Assembly (NCBI GenBank): GCA_021292165.1
Contig: JAHFWL010001024.1
Span: 1-64,000 of the forward strand
From: Shinisaurus crocodilurus
Taxonomy: Eukaryota > Chordata > Lepidosauria > Squamata > Shinisauridae
Reading direction: 5' to 3'
Length of the DNA: 64,000 nt
Shown: piece by piece, positions 44,101 to 55,119 of the stretch
Position numbering within the stretch: position 1 is the first letter of the stretch
Layout: each line of letters starts with the position of its first letter
Notes under the pieces: generated by a model
The model's database searches: none
Seen by the model: the letters and a program-made list of their open reading frames with translations, nothing else
What the model was told of the DNA's origin: nothing
Program-made: the position numbers and the translations under genes

Positions 44101-44773
44101 TTTGTTATTCTGGAGCCTGACCTGGTCTAGTATGCTGTGGCATATCTTTATCACATCACTGGCATGCGCCAGGATCCGGAGGCCTCCACACATGCTGCAG
44201 ACACTGTGGCGCCAATCTGACCATCTTCCAAACCTCCGCGGAGTAACATGGGCTTTGCAGTGGATGTGAGGAGGGTCTGCACAGAGATCGGGAATGCCCT
44301 CAGCCGTGCACAGTGTTTCCAGGGTGTCCAGCCTCCCTCCAGGGCCAGGGGGATGGGTCCAGACTCTTACCTCCCGCTGGTGGTGGCGCGATTGGGGCGA
44401 TGAGCCAAGAGAGGCAGGGGGAGCAAACAGGGTAGAAAGACCCCAGGAGTGCTGCCGCAAGACTTGTGGCAGGCCCAATGATTCAGCCGCCGTTCTGTCT
44501 CCATGATTACGGAGATGTCGCTACCCTTCTGGGAAGACCTGGAAGGCTTGCCACACCTCCATTTCCTCGCTTACTCTTTTTGCTCCAGAGCCAGGAGCCA
44601 GAATAACCCTCTCCCCTCCCTACCTGAGGCAAGGGTAGAGATGCAGCCAGTGGCATTGCAAGCTCCCCTTCCTCCCTGCACCCCCAAGCTAGAGGAGATG
44701 CCTTAAAGGAACCCACCACAGGCATCCAAGGTATCACGAGAGAGCAGCATTGAACAGTGGCATTAGAGACAAA
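44101..44773. other. Stretch without a gene
   Basis: No recognised gene. Frames on both strands lack motifs. Confidence 0.45.
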
Positions 44774-45192
44774 GGGCTTGTTCGCGCGACACGGGAACCG
44801 CAAGTCCCCCGCGGTTCCCGTGTCGTGTGCACGCCAACCGGGGGTGCCCCCGCGGGACGCACGCGAAGTGACCATGGGCGGTAGAGGGGTAAGCCCCTAC
44901 CGCGCGTGGCCACCGTGCCGTGCGAACAGCGGGCGGCTGTCCCGCGGGGTCCGCACAGAGACGGCAGCCCAGAGCGGCCAGAGCTGCCGCTGCTCCAGCC
45001 TGTAGGGGCAAAGGACCCCTCTGGGCATCCCGGGGCCCGCCCCCTAGCACCGGGAGGCCCGCACTACAGTGCGGGGACTGCGGGGTCCGCCCATGCGCGT
45101 GGGGCGCAGGTCGTCTGCGGCGCCCCGCCGGACCCCGCGGACGGCCCCATGGTGCCTCCCCCGCCGGCAGCCTGGGTCGTGTGAACCATCCC
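44774..45192. mobile_element. CpG-rich element with GGG-type inverted ends
   Basis: Left end GGGCTTGTTCGCGCGACACG; the complement of the right end reads GGGATGGTTCACACGACCC, an imperfect inverted repeat over about 20 bp. CAAA flanks both sides (44770-44773 and 45193-45196), possibly a short duplication. Just inside the left end is a hairpin, ACACGGGAACCGC with GCGGTTCCCGTGT. The interior is CpG-dense, and its frames on both strands are composition artefacts. Confidence 0.65.
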
Positions 45193-45743
45193 CAAAACTC
45201 AACAGATCCACCGTTTCACTCAACATGGGAATATAGTGAAGGGAAAGCTTCATGTGCTGAACATCTTCCTGTTGGACAACTCTTAAATACACAGCCCCCT
45301 TCCAGAAATAAAGTTGGCAACCGACAGTGCTGCCGACACAACACTGTCAGCGCTCAAATGCATAATACAGTCAGAGACATTCTAAATACTTTAGTGGATG
45401 TATTTCCCAGAATATAAAACTCCCCAGGCAGTTTCTCCTATCTAACTGATGATGCTGGGACAACATTTATCTTATTTTTGAAGGTACAGTACTAAGGTGC
45501 ATCCCTGAGAGCTGATTCACTCATTGCCCTTTTGCACTCAAGTATGTGTGTTGTCCATTGAATCTAACTCGCTGATTCAGTTTCCATGCTGATACATGTT
45601 GTTAATGTAACAGGTTTATTCAACACATTATTCAGTGTGGCTCACTAGTGGGGCTATTGACACAGGCCTGCAGCAGGGTGTTTACCTCAGCCAGGGAAAC
45701 AGAAGGAAGGTGCTGTACTTAAGAGAACAGTGCATAGCTAGTT
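45193..45743. other. Stretch without a gene
   Basis: Nothing recognised. Confidence 0.5.
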
Positions 45744-45915
45744 CATAGAATCATAGAATCATAGAAGAGCAGAGTTGGAAGGGGCCTACCAGGCCATCGA
45801 GTTCAACCCCCTGCTCAATGCAGGAATCCAGGTCAAAGCATCCCTGACAGATGGATGTCCAGCTGCACCTTGAATACCTCCAGAGTGGGAGAGCCCACCA
45901 CCTCCCTAGGTAGTT
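45744..45915 (-). mobile_element. CR1 LINE 3'-end fragment
   Basis: ATCATAG tail repeats, 3' UTR, and minus-strand codons reading [18 protein letters not shown] and HLSGML. Strongly 5'-truncated. Confidence 0.9.
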
Positions 45916-46522
45916 CACTATGGCCGAATACAACACAGTACAGATGCTGAAGTAGAGTATTCATGTGCCACTCAACATGCGCCGGTTCAGGAGTCTGGGG
46001 ATGTCTGAGGGGCTCAAGGGCAACAGTGGGGAACTTCATGGGGGGCCGCCACTGCCTTCCCTCCCCCACCCCGAGCATCTGCCACCTGAAGTAGCCACCT
46101 CACTCTGCCCAAAGGTAGAGCTTGCCCTGCTCTCAGGCCTAGACAGAGGCACAGCTGGGCTAACGTTACATTTTGCAGGGTAGGCCTCCCAGCATTCCCT
46201 ACAAAAGGAAGCAGAAGAGAACGTGCTATTAGGCTGGTCAACAGATTGGTGATGCTCCATAGCTGAGCTCTGTCTCCTTGAATCTGTTGGTTCCTGGACC
46301 TTTCTTCCAGTTGCCCTATGGGCCTCTAGGAACACTTTCCTCAAGGTTGCTGCCTGATGGAAATTGTAACGTTGCCTGCTTAAATAAACGGGGTAATGTG
46401 ACCACTAGTTACAGTGGGAGGAAAGAGTTAATTGAACAATCCCCAGGGTGCATGTTTCGTAACCCCTCCTCCCTACTTCCGGCCTCTCTGTGGCCAGCTC
46501 CCCCCCCCTACCTCTCCAACCT
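45916..46522. other. Stretch without a gene
   Basis: No gene recognised. Confidence 0.45.
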
Positions 46523-46530
46523 GATGGACA

Positions 46531-46688
46531 CAGGGCCGGTGCTACCATTAGGCCAACTAGACAGCTGCCTAGGGCGCAGGGCGCCAGAAACGCCTTGAAA
46601 AAAAAATACAGCGCTCTCAAGTGGGAAGGGTGTGTGTGTTAAATATCTGATCTTACCTAGGGCACCAAACTGCCTTGCACCGGTCCTG
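46531..46688. mobile_element. 158-bp CAGGGCCGG-type hAT MITE
   Basis: Ends CAGGGCCGGTGCTACCATTA and TTGCACCGGTCCTG, with an exact 8-bp duplication GATGGACA at 46523-46530 and 46689-46696. Its two halves correspond, inverted, to the two ends of the 1388-bp element at 12899-14286 (shared blocks: CTAGGGCGCAGGG and AAATATCTGATCTTACCTAG). It is the short form of that family. Confidence 0.92.
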
Positions 46689-46696
46689 GATGGACA

Positions 46697-47485
46697 CACG
46701 GTCTGAGGTGGCTTCCAGCCAGTGATCTCCAATGAAGCGGACTCTTAACACCCAAGACTCTAACCTGCCTATGTGCATCCTGCATGTATGAATAAACGGA
46801 CTGTAAGTAAAACTAATAAATGTCTTCATTAGTTTTAAACCTTGTATGGACAATCCCTTTCCGTTTAAGAGCCTTTTTAGCAGGGTTAGCAACCCACGTG
46901 GTGATGACCAGTTTCAATAGCCAGGCTGCACATAAGGGGGAAAACTCTGCTTCGTCCTAACTGGTATAGGACCAAATAGTCCTTCCCATATCCTCCAACA
47001 CTGCCTGGCCATCCTTTTCCATTCTCACTCTCCCCCTGGCAAAAAATATATCCCTGAGCCTAAGGCACGTCTACCAATCAGACATAGTGTCTCCGCCAGT
47101 GTCCATTATTTCTGAAACTGGGTGAAGCCTGGCAGCAGTCGAGGAGCACATTGCGGAGGCGAGCTGGTGTTGCAGGCAGGAGCGACAGATGCAGATTCTC
47201 TCCTTAAAGTTGCTTCTCCCCATGAGGAGGTGCTGGACAAAGGAGCCATTACTGGAAGCAACATAGTCCCCTTGTCCACCGGTCACTCCATTTAGCATGA
47301 CCAAGTGACAAGAAAGGCCAAACTGTTTGTTATACATGTGATTACGACCTGGCACTCTTAGCTTGCACTAACCCCTTATGCCAGGGCTCCTCTCAAATCA
47401 GCAAGAATCCAAAAACTGGGTGATCAGGTAAAAGTCCTTCGTTCCTCAGGGCTGTCAAATGTAAGGGGCCATGCACTGTAGAAAT
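46697..47485. other. Stretch without a gene
   Basis: Nothing recognised. Confidence 0.45.
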
Positions 47486-48156
47486 CACAGAATCATAGAA
47501 AAGTAGAGTTGGAAGGGGCCTACAAGGCCATCGAGTCCAACCCCCTGCTCAATGCAGGAATCCAGGTCAAAGCATCCCTGACAGATGGCTGTCCAGCTGC
47601 ACCTTGAATGCTTCCAGAGTGGGAGAGCCCACCACCTCCCTGGGTAGTTGGTGCCATTGTCTTATTGCTTTGACAGTCAGGAAATTTTTCCTGATGTTTA
47701 GGTGGAATCTGGGTTCCTGTAACTTGAGCCCATTATTCCGTGTCCTGCAAACTGGGATGATCGAGAAGAGATCCTGGCCCTCCTCTGTGTGACAACCCTT
47801 CAAGTACTGGAAGAGTGTGATCATATCTCCCCTCAGTCTCCTCTTCTGAAGGCTAAACATGCCCAGTTCTTTCAGTCTCTCCTCATAGGGCCTTGTTTCC
47901 AGTCCCTTTATCATCCTTGTTGCCCTCCTCTGAACCCTCTCCAGTTTGTCTACATCCTTCTTAAAGTGTGGTGCCCAGAACTGGACGCAGTACTCAAGAT
48001 GAGGCCTAAGCAGTGCTGAGTAAAGGGGAATTATCACTTCCCACGATTTGGAAGCTATACTTCTATTCATGCAGCCCAAAATAGCATTTGCCTTCTTTGC
48101 AGCCACATTGCATTGCTGGCTCATATTCAGTTTGTGATCTACCACAATTCCAAGAT
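47486..48156 (-). mobile_element. CR1 LINE 3' portion
   Basis: Minus-strand CR1 in a single uninterrupted frame (48223-47567) from [20 protein letters not shown] to HLSGML, with 3' UTR and ATTCTATG tail. It is one of the least damaged 3' ends here. The RT core is missing. Confidence 0.93.
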
Positions 48157-48673
48157 TGTAAGGCCCCAATGTAAGGCCCCCATTGCCACCCACAGCATCC
48201 CTACCACACTCCACACAAATCACTGCTAGGAAGCAGATACCCTTAGCAAAGTGGCTGACTCAACAATGGCTGATACCGCATCAGCCTTCCCTCTAGATCA
48301 GTAGCACAGGTGTAAGGAAGTGGTGACTAGGAGCAGAGTGTGCCCACAGATGCAGCCAAGGTTGTGGCATGGGGGCATGATGGAGGAGGAGGCTTAGATG
48401 ATAGGGATGGTTCAGTAGGCAAGACCGAGAACTGTTTTGGGATGCTGGTGGATTCTGGAGAGCAAGTTGAGGCATGTGGGGGGAAAGCTTAGGTGGAAGG
48501 CGTGGAGTACTCTGGCAGTATTGTGGGGGATGCTCCAGAGTAGACTGGGGTGGATGGAAGCAAGCAATCGCGAGGCAGTCGTGGTGCTGCTAAAAGAATG
48601 TAGGGAGGCAAGATGTAGAAGGTAACTTGCTGATAACGATTGGTACTTCCCGAAAACTAACTGATGATTCTGC
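48157..48673. other. Stretch without a gene
   Basis: Two TGTAAGGCCCC phrases at 48157-48182 adjoin the CR1 break. Nothing else recognised. Confidence 0.45.
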
Positions 48674-49196
48674 TAGGGATGGATCTGTCAGTTTCACGCT
48701 ATCCCACATTCACATTCTTTAAATCTCAAGTTCTTTCTGTCTCACATATGGAGATGTTGTGGATTTTGGTAAATTCTTATCAAAACAAACAAAACAAAAT
48801 TGTCACTGATCGGCACCAGCCAAATCCAGTAGGTGCAGCTACTCCCAGCATGGAGAGGAGCTGTGTGCCTTCCTTCCTTCCTTCCTTCCTTCCTTCCTTC
48901 CTTCCTTCCTATGGAGCTGCTAAAGACGAGGAGCCTGTCAGGAAAAAGAGAAGGCCACTCGCAACCCCACTTCAGCACCATAAACATTGCTGACTACAGA
49001 AAAATTCAGATCTAGACTTTTAAGAGGTAAGTTCTCAAAAATGTGGGCTTGGATGGACAGATCTGTCAGTGTGGGTTTCTCCCATATATGATTCTTTTCC
49101 AATCTCAAGTTCTTTTGTCCCATTAATGAAGAAATTTGTGAATGTTGTAAATTCTTATCAAAAATGAACTGAACTGAAATTCTCACCCATCCTTAG
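48674..49196 (+). repeat. Unknown dispersed unit, copies 3 and 4
   Basis: Starts CTAGGGATGGATCTGTCAG and ends CACCCATCCTTAG, which could be the ends of a DNA transposon. It holds two TCTCAAGTTCTTT modules (48722 and 49102) and one CCCAGCATGGAGAGG module (48845). A (CCTT)n microsatellite lies at 48868-48910. Confidence 0.55.
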
Positions 49197-49574
49197 ATCC
49201 ACCACTGACCCCTTCACTGCTTGCAGCTACACCACTGTGGGCAGCAGAGAAACTATGGGTGCTGCCAGTGAGACTTTCACTATGCAATCACCCTGCCCCG
49301 CCCCCATTCCCAGAATCTTACAGGTGGTCCAGGTGACGCCATCCTCAGTTTGTATCACTCATGTTTTCCTATTGCTTCTTCTGTCTTTTTTTCTTACCAG
49401 AAAAGATCTGTTGAGGAGGAAAAGATGAAATAGGTACATAATGCCTTTTGATTGGCATTGCTAGGAGGTCACCATCTGGAAGTGCGCAAGATTTAAGAAC
49501 GATATCAAGAAAAGGAGAAAAAGCTGCCGCCGCCACCACTTTTCAGGTAAGCCCAGGAAAGGGAAGGAACTAGA
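49197..49574. other. Stretch without a gene
   Basis: Nothing recognised apart from purine-rich text leading to the CR1 copy. Confidence 0.45.
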
Positions 49575-51313
49575 GGATCAGCGATCCTTGACTTGATTCT
49601 AACCAACGGAGATGAGTTAGTGGATAAAGTGGCAGTTTCGGGAACTCTGGGGAAAGTGACCATGTTATACTTGAGTTCTTGATTCTAAAGGAAGCAAAAG
49701 CTGAGTGTAGCCAAGCGCATACCCTGGATTTTAGGAAAGCCAATTTTAATAAACTCAGAACAATGATAAATGAGGTCCCATGGCAAGTGACTCTAATGAG
49801 AAAAGGAGCCCAGGATGGGTGGGAGTTTTTAAAAAAGGAAATTCTAAAAGCACAATTACAAACAATTCCCACAAGGAAAAAAGGCAGAGGGCAACAGAAG
49901 AAGCCAATGTGGCTTTACAAAAAGCTCAGAGATGACCTGAAAACAAAAAAGGACACATATAGGAAGTGGAAGGAAGGCCAGGCTACAAGGTAAGAGTACA
50001 GGCAGGTAGCACTGAACTGCAGGAATAGTGTCAGGATCAGGAAGGCGAAAGCAGAGAATGAGGCTGGCGAGGGATGCTAAAAGCAACAAAAAAGCTTTCT
50101 TCAGATACGTGCATAGTAAAAGAGGAAAGAAACAGTGGTTCAACTATGCAATGAAGATGGCAAAATGATAACAGATGACAAAGAAAAGGCAGAAATGTTC
50201 AATTCCTACTTTGGCTCAGTCTTCTCCCTAAAGAGGGTCTATGTCCCCCCCTGGCAAACCTGAAGTACAGGCTGAAGGGGCAGGATTGCAGCTTGAGATT
50301 GATAGGCAAATGGTCAGGGAACACCTGACAACTTTGAACGAGTTCAAATATCCAGGACCCAATGAACTGCATCCTAGAGTAATAAAGGAACTGGCAGAAG
50401 AACTCACAGAACCACAGTCTAGTATCTTTGAGAAATCATGGAGGACAGGTGAAGTGCCAGATGACTGGAGGAGGGCAAATGTTGTTCCCATCTTCAAAAA
50501 GGGCAAGAAGGAGGAACCTGGGAACTATAGGCCAGTCAGTCTGACATCCCTGGGAAATTTTTGGAGCAGATTATAAAGAAGTCAGTCTGCAAGCACCTTG
50601 AAAACAATGCAGTGATTACTAGAAGCCAGCATGGATTTGTCAAGAACAAATCCTGCCAGACTAATCTGAACTCATTTTTTGATCGGGTAACCTCCCTTGT
50701 GGACTGTGGGAATGCAGTGGACATAATATACCTGGACTTCAGCAAAGCTTTCGACAAAGTGCCTCATGATATCCTGATTAGTAAGCTAGCTAAGAGTGGG
50801 CTAGATGGAACAACTATCAGGTGGATCCACAATTGGCTACAGAATCGGACTCAAAGAGTGCTTATCAATGGTTCCTTCTCAAACTGGGGAGAGGTAACAA
50901 GCGGGGTACCACAGGGCTTGGTCCTGGGCCCGGTGCTCTTCAACATTTTTATTAATGACTTGGATCAGGAGGTACAGGGAATGCTTATCAAATCTGCAGA
51001 TGACACAAAGTTGGGTGGAACAGCAAATACTCTGGAAGACAGAGCTATAACAAAATTCAAAGACATCTCGATAGGCTGGAGTGCTGGGCCGAAAACAACA
51101 GAATGAAATTTAATAGGGATAAATGCCAAGTGCTGCACCTAGGGAGAGGAAACCAAATGCAGAGTTACAGAATGGGGGACACTGGGCTCAACAATACTAC
51201 AAGTGAAAAGGATCTTGGATTTGTGGTAGATCACAAACTGAATATGAGCCAGCAATGTGATGTGGCTGCAAAAAAGGCAAATGCTATTTTGGGCTGCATT
51301 AATAGAAGTATAC
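49575..51313 (+). pseudogene. Longest CR1 LINE copy, left part: endonuclease end plus RT
   Basis: Begins in the endonuclease C-terminus: GSAILDLILTNGDELVDK, with the SDH catalytic motif reached only after a one-base frameshift near 49652. The linker (49679-49990) reads TLDFRKANFNKL and MWLYKKLRDDLKTKKDTYRK. RT fingers text [10 protein letters not shown] is followed by a frameshift near 50555. Then come motif [15 protein letters not shown] and motif [21 protein letters not shown], and motif C reads KSADDTK where sister copies read KFADDTK. An inserted CTATAA-type disturbance at about 51045 shifts the frame. Dead copy. Confidence 0.93.
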
Positions 51314-51561
51314 CAGTAATACCTTGGATTGCAAGTAACTTGGTTTGAGAGCGTTTTGCAAGACAAGAAAATTTTAAAATATTTCTTTAAATTTTTTTTA
51401 CTTGATATACAAGCGACGTCTTGCCATACAAATACTGTAGTACGGCTTAAATTAAAAATCTCTGTACAAATTTTTTTTGGAGGATTTCGTTTTGATATAA
51501 GAGTCTTTTGGATTACAAGCACGTTTCCGGAACAAATTATGCTCTCAATCCAAGGCATGAC
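51314..51561. mobile_element. Tigger/pogo-like MITE, copy 3, inserted in CR1
   Basis: Left end CAGTAATACCTTGGATTGC; right end CAATCCAAGGCATGAC is a decayed complement. It sits within the CR1 sequence GAAGTATAGCTTCC, with TATA on both sides. Same family as 4289-4532. Confidence 0.87.
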
Positions 51562-52139
51562 TATAGCTTCCAAATTGCGGGAAGTGATAATTCCCCTTTA
51601 CTCAGCACTGGTTAGGCCTCATCTTGAGTACTGCATCCAGTTCTGGGCACCACGCTTTAAGAAGGACGTAGACAAACTGGAGAGGGTTCAGAGGTGGGCA
51701 ACAAGGATGATGAAGGGACTGGAAACAAGGCCCTATGAGGAGAGACTGAAAGAACTGGGCATGTTTAGCCTTCAGAAGAGGAGACTGAGGGGAGATATGA
51801 TCGCACTCTTCCAGTACTTGAAGGGTTGTCACACAGAGAAGGGCCAGGATCTCTTCTTGATCATCCCAGTTTGCAGCACACGGAATAATGGGCTCAAGTT
51901 ACAGGAACCCAGATTCCACTTAAACATCAGGACAAATTTCCTGACTGTTAGAGCAATAAGACAATGGCACCAACTACCTAGCGAGGTGGTGGGCTCTCCC
52001 ACTCTGGAGGCATTCAAGGTGCGGCTGGACAGCCATCTGTCAGGGATGCTTTGACCTGGATTCCTGCATTGAGCAGGGCCAGGGCTGGACTCGATGGCCT
52101 TGTAGGCCCCTTCCAACTCTACTATTCTATGATTCTGTG
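51562..52139 (+). mobile_element. CR1 LINE, right part of the longest copy
   Basis: Resumes at [20 protein letters not shown] and runs in frame to HLSGML, followed by the 3' UTR and a decayed ATTCTATGATTCTGTG tail. Confidence 0.93.
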
Positions 52140-52849
52140 ATAAATTAATCGAATTTTTCCTACCCCCTGAAAAATATTAGTGAAATGCCCCCCCAAAATT
52201 TTGAATGTAGCGTGAATTTCAGGGCCAGTTTAAATAAATAAAGCTATACACTAGAACTTGCATATCTTGAAAATGCATGGAATAGGATAAATTTTTCTGC
52301 CTCCAGAAAACCTTTTCCAGATCTACTCATCTGCCCAGGAGCATTTGCATTCCTGCTACAAATGCCCCAGTATGGTGCAGACAATGCTGGGGCATGTTCC
52401 AGGCTGTGCACACAGTTTGTGGGTCACTGGCCAGACCTGGTGGGCCTCACTATTGCTCTTCATGAGCTCTCCTGCAAATGGGCACTCAGGGGGTTGCTGG
52501 CAAGCTCTTTTTGGGGGAAGCTGAAATTCTGCCATGTCTGATCTTCTAACTGGGAAGGCCCAGACAGACATCTAGGAGCTTCAGGATTCTCCGGGCCACC
52601 ACTTGAGAAACCACTGCAAATGCCCCACAGCACAAACCCAACCAGCCTCCCCACATCTGGGAACAGAGGCAGGGTTGCTACTGCAAAGTGGAGGCTTGAG
52701 CCCAGTAAATACTGTTTTAAAGCCCTTCGGCACATTATTCAGCATGAGATTGCCAAACTCTGGACTCCAGCATTTCAGAGTGCCGGTGGGCTGTCTGTTT
52801 GTAAATACTCCCCACTCAAAATCCAGTATCCCACCTGCAGTCTGAAGTG
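52140..52849. other. Stretch without a gene
   Basis: Nothing recognised. Confidence 0.45.
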
Positions 52850-52925
52850 GTACAGACTAGGGTGGCCGGGTGACCGGCCAGATGGGCGATTGATAAATAT
52901 AATAAATAAATAATAATAAATAAAA
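52850..52925 (+). mobile_element. L2-type LINE tail
   Basis: AGGGTGGCCGGGTGACCGG, GATGGGCGATTGATAAATA and an AATAAATAAT tail match the end of the copy at 30344-30640. Confidence 0.7.
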
Positions 52926-52931
52926 TAGAGC

Positions 52932-53053
52932 AGTCTTCCACAAGCTGGTGCCCTCCGGTTGAGATGGACTATAACCACCATCATTCCCAGCCATGTTGGC
53001 TGGGCATAATGGGAGTTCTAGTCCAACTCATCTGGAGGGCACCAGGTTGGCCA
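52932..53053. mobile_element. Palindromic hAT-type MITE (CTGGTGCCCTCC family)
   Basis: Arms AGCTGGTGCCCTCC and GGAGGGCACCAGGTT, centre CCAGCCATGTTGGCTGG. Diverged; target duplication unclear. Confidence 0.75.
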
Positions 53054-53697
53054 GAGTATTACCACCTCATTCTGCTTAATGTAGATTGGACCCTAAAAAT
53101 TAAGCTCCCGTTTTCTTAAAACAAAGCACAAAACAACTGGTTTTGTTTAACTATTTGTCTCTCCTCTAATGGGATAGTGAAATCTGGTTCCTAGCTGTCA
53201 GTTCTCTTCCAAATGGGCATACCATTATAGTCTTCCAGACAGACCTTTTAGTGGAGAAATCATTGAATTGCACTGGCTACTTTTCCATCAGTCCTTGGCA
53301 ACAATTAAGGCAATCGTTAATTCTCTTTTATTACAGGGCACATATTTGCAGAAATCTGGAATTCTCACAATATGCACTCCATGCTTTCTTGGATTGTCAG
53401 ATCTCAGTAATGGCAAAAATAAATAACCATTGAAATTATTCATGCAGAATAAAGAACATGGAGAAATCATGAACAGGAAATTCTATTTACTCATTAGAAT
53501 GCCACCAACAAAATAAAAGTGTATCTCCCCTGTAATTCAGTGCATTTACTTCTTTACCTTGCTATGCACTGATTAGCACTGAAATTAAAGTTGCTAAGTA
53601 ATATGTAAAACATTTCCCCTGCCATTAGTTGCAGATGCACAGATGAGATGAAATAGAAAAAGCTCTCCATGTTGCCCAATGTGTTGCTCCTGATGTT
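53054..53697. other. Apparently unique, repeat-poor stretch
   Basis: No repeat was recognised. If the candidate exon at 53698-53855 is real, this would be its 3' UTR and downstream sequence on the minus strand. Confidence 0.35.
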
Positions 53698-53855
53698 TCA
53701 GTTTGTCCACGGAGCGATGGCAAAGCAGAGAGAGGGGCCCAGGCCAGCCAGGAGGAGCACCGGGGGCAGACTCGGCGGAGCATCACTGTTCCTGCACAAT
53801 TCCTCGTGGAAATGAGCCCACAGCATGCCATTCAGTGCCATAGTGCACCCTGGAT
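53698..53855 (-). CDS. Candidate terminal exon with GPI-signal-like tail (tentative)
   Basis: On the minus strand a long pyrimidine tract ends TTCTGCCATAG (acceptor AG at 53857-53856). From there a phase-2 frame of 51 residues runs to a TGA at 53700-53698. The peptide includes MLWAHFHEELCRNSDAPP, then SLPPVLLLAGLGPSLCFAIA. A small-residue patch followed by a hydrophobic C-terminus is what a GPI-anchor signal looks like. I recognise no family, and no matching upstream exon was found in the window. It may be chance. Confidence 0.25.
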
Positions 53856-53857
53856 CT

Positions 53858-54240
53858 ATGGCAGAAGAGAGAAAAAGAGAAAAAGTAATAATTAACTAAC
53901 ATAAAATTAAGTGCTGATCTCACTGTGGGTTTTTCTTTTCTTTTCTTGCATAAGCACGTAATAAAATAATGTTACAACATGGCTTCGAACAGCTTCCCAA
54001 GCTGTAGCTTTATTTTATGCCCTACTGGCACAAACCTGATCCCAGGCACCTCCCAACACATCATACCAGAAAAGCCGGGTGCAGAGATGTATCCGCTTGC
54101 ATCTCGATAGGACTTTAACATCCTGCATCGGGGGGGCCCAGGCGAATTCAGGCCATTTCAAAAGGCGTGTCTGTCTCCCCTTTGTTAAGATCTGTTGGAG
54201 GCAGTCCTGCCCAGACACTACCCCCATTTCAAGTTAGATC
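53858..54240. other. Stretch without a gene
   Basis: If the candidate exon is real, this is intron. No repeat recognised. Confidence 0.4.
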
Positions 54241-54600
54241 AGCCAGGGAGCATAGCAGAGGATAGATCATCATCATCAGGCGATCACTTGTGACCGAGTA
54301 AGATTGTCTTCCGGGATAAAAGGAGAAAATTCTAAAGAAGATTGTGTAGACTCTAGCGATGGGTCCGTAAGTGACTGTGGAGGCCAATTCTAGATCCACA
54401 CAGCTTCCCACAGTGAGGACACAGGTTACCAGATAGAAGATGGTCCTGTAAAGGATTCATTTGACGTGCTTTTCGCTTAGCACGTTTCTCCCTTTCACCT
54501 TGCACTCGGGCTTCTTCAAAGTCCATGGAACCTTTGTGAAAGGCCAACCTCTGATAGATTCTGGAATGTTTGGATTTATGTAGCTACATGTTCTCCCTCT
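54241..54600 (-). pseudogene. Non-LTR retrotransposon C-terminus with C2H2 finger and (GAT)n tail
   Basis: The minus-strand frame 54547-54353 ends with LCPHCGKLCGSRIGLHSHLR, a single C2H2-type finger found at the C-terminus of some LINE polyproteins rather than a host zinc-finger gene. Downstream the UTR ends at GCGATCACTTGTGACCG-type text and (ATC)n at 54268-54280. A 5'-truncated sister tail lies at 57859-58016. The exact LINE clade is not assigned. Confidence 0.6.
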
Positions 54601-54991
54601 TTTTTTGTTTTGTTCTGTTTTGTTGAAATTTTACAATAAATAATACTTTTTAAAATGTTTGGAGGCCAAACTGGGGTTTGGGTCAAGGCCAGCCTACCAT
54701 ACATCAGCAGTTAAAGGGCTGTTAATAGTCAATTATGCAGTTTAGTGTTCTATTTTTACCACTGGTTGGGGTGGAGACACCATTTGGATCTTCTGGCTCA
54801 GCGATCACATTCCAGAGGTTTAATGCAATCCAGATTGGAGAATCCAGTTCTGCAGAACCTTTTCCAGAAAGGAACCCAGCTGTCCTGCCCATCTCTAATT
54901 GTGAAGAATCCCCAGGGGACTTGGGTCTCATGTTTTCAAAGAACCTTTCCCCAAATAAGCTGTTTTAGTAAGGAAGCCTCATTTTTTAAAT
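54601..54991. other. Stretch without a gene
   Basis: Nothing recognised. Confidence 0.45.
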
Positions 54992-55119
54992 CAGCCTCCC
55001 CCAACCTGGCGCCCTCCAGACATGTTGGAAATGGAATGCAACTCCCATCATTCCCAGCCAGTGGAATGATGGGAGTTACAATCCAACATGTCCGGAGGGC
55101 ACCGGGTTGGGGGAGGCTG
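54992..55119. mobile_element. Palindromic hAT-type MITE with 8-bp duplication
   Basis: Ends CAGCCTCCCCCAACCTGG and CGGGTTGGGGGAGGCTG. Flanks TTTTAAAT and TTCTAAAT match 7 of 8. Same family as 34121-34256. Confidence 0.85.

Noticed and set aside
54353..54547. C2H2 zinc-finger frame as a host transcription-factor gene
   Set aside because: There is only one finger, followed by a UTR and (GAT)n tail shared with another truncated copy at 57859-58016. A LINE C-terminus is more likely.
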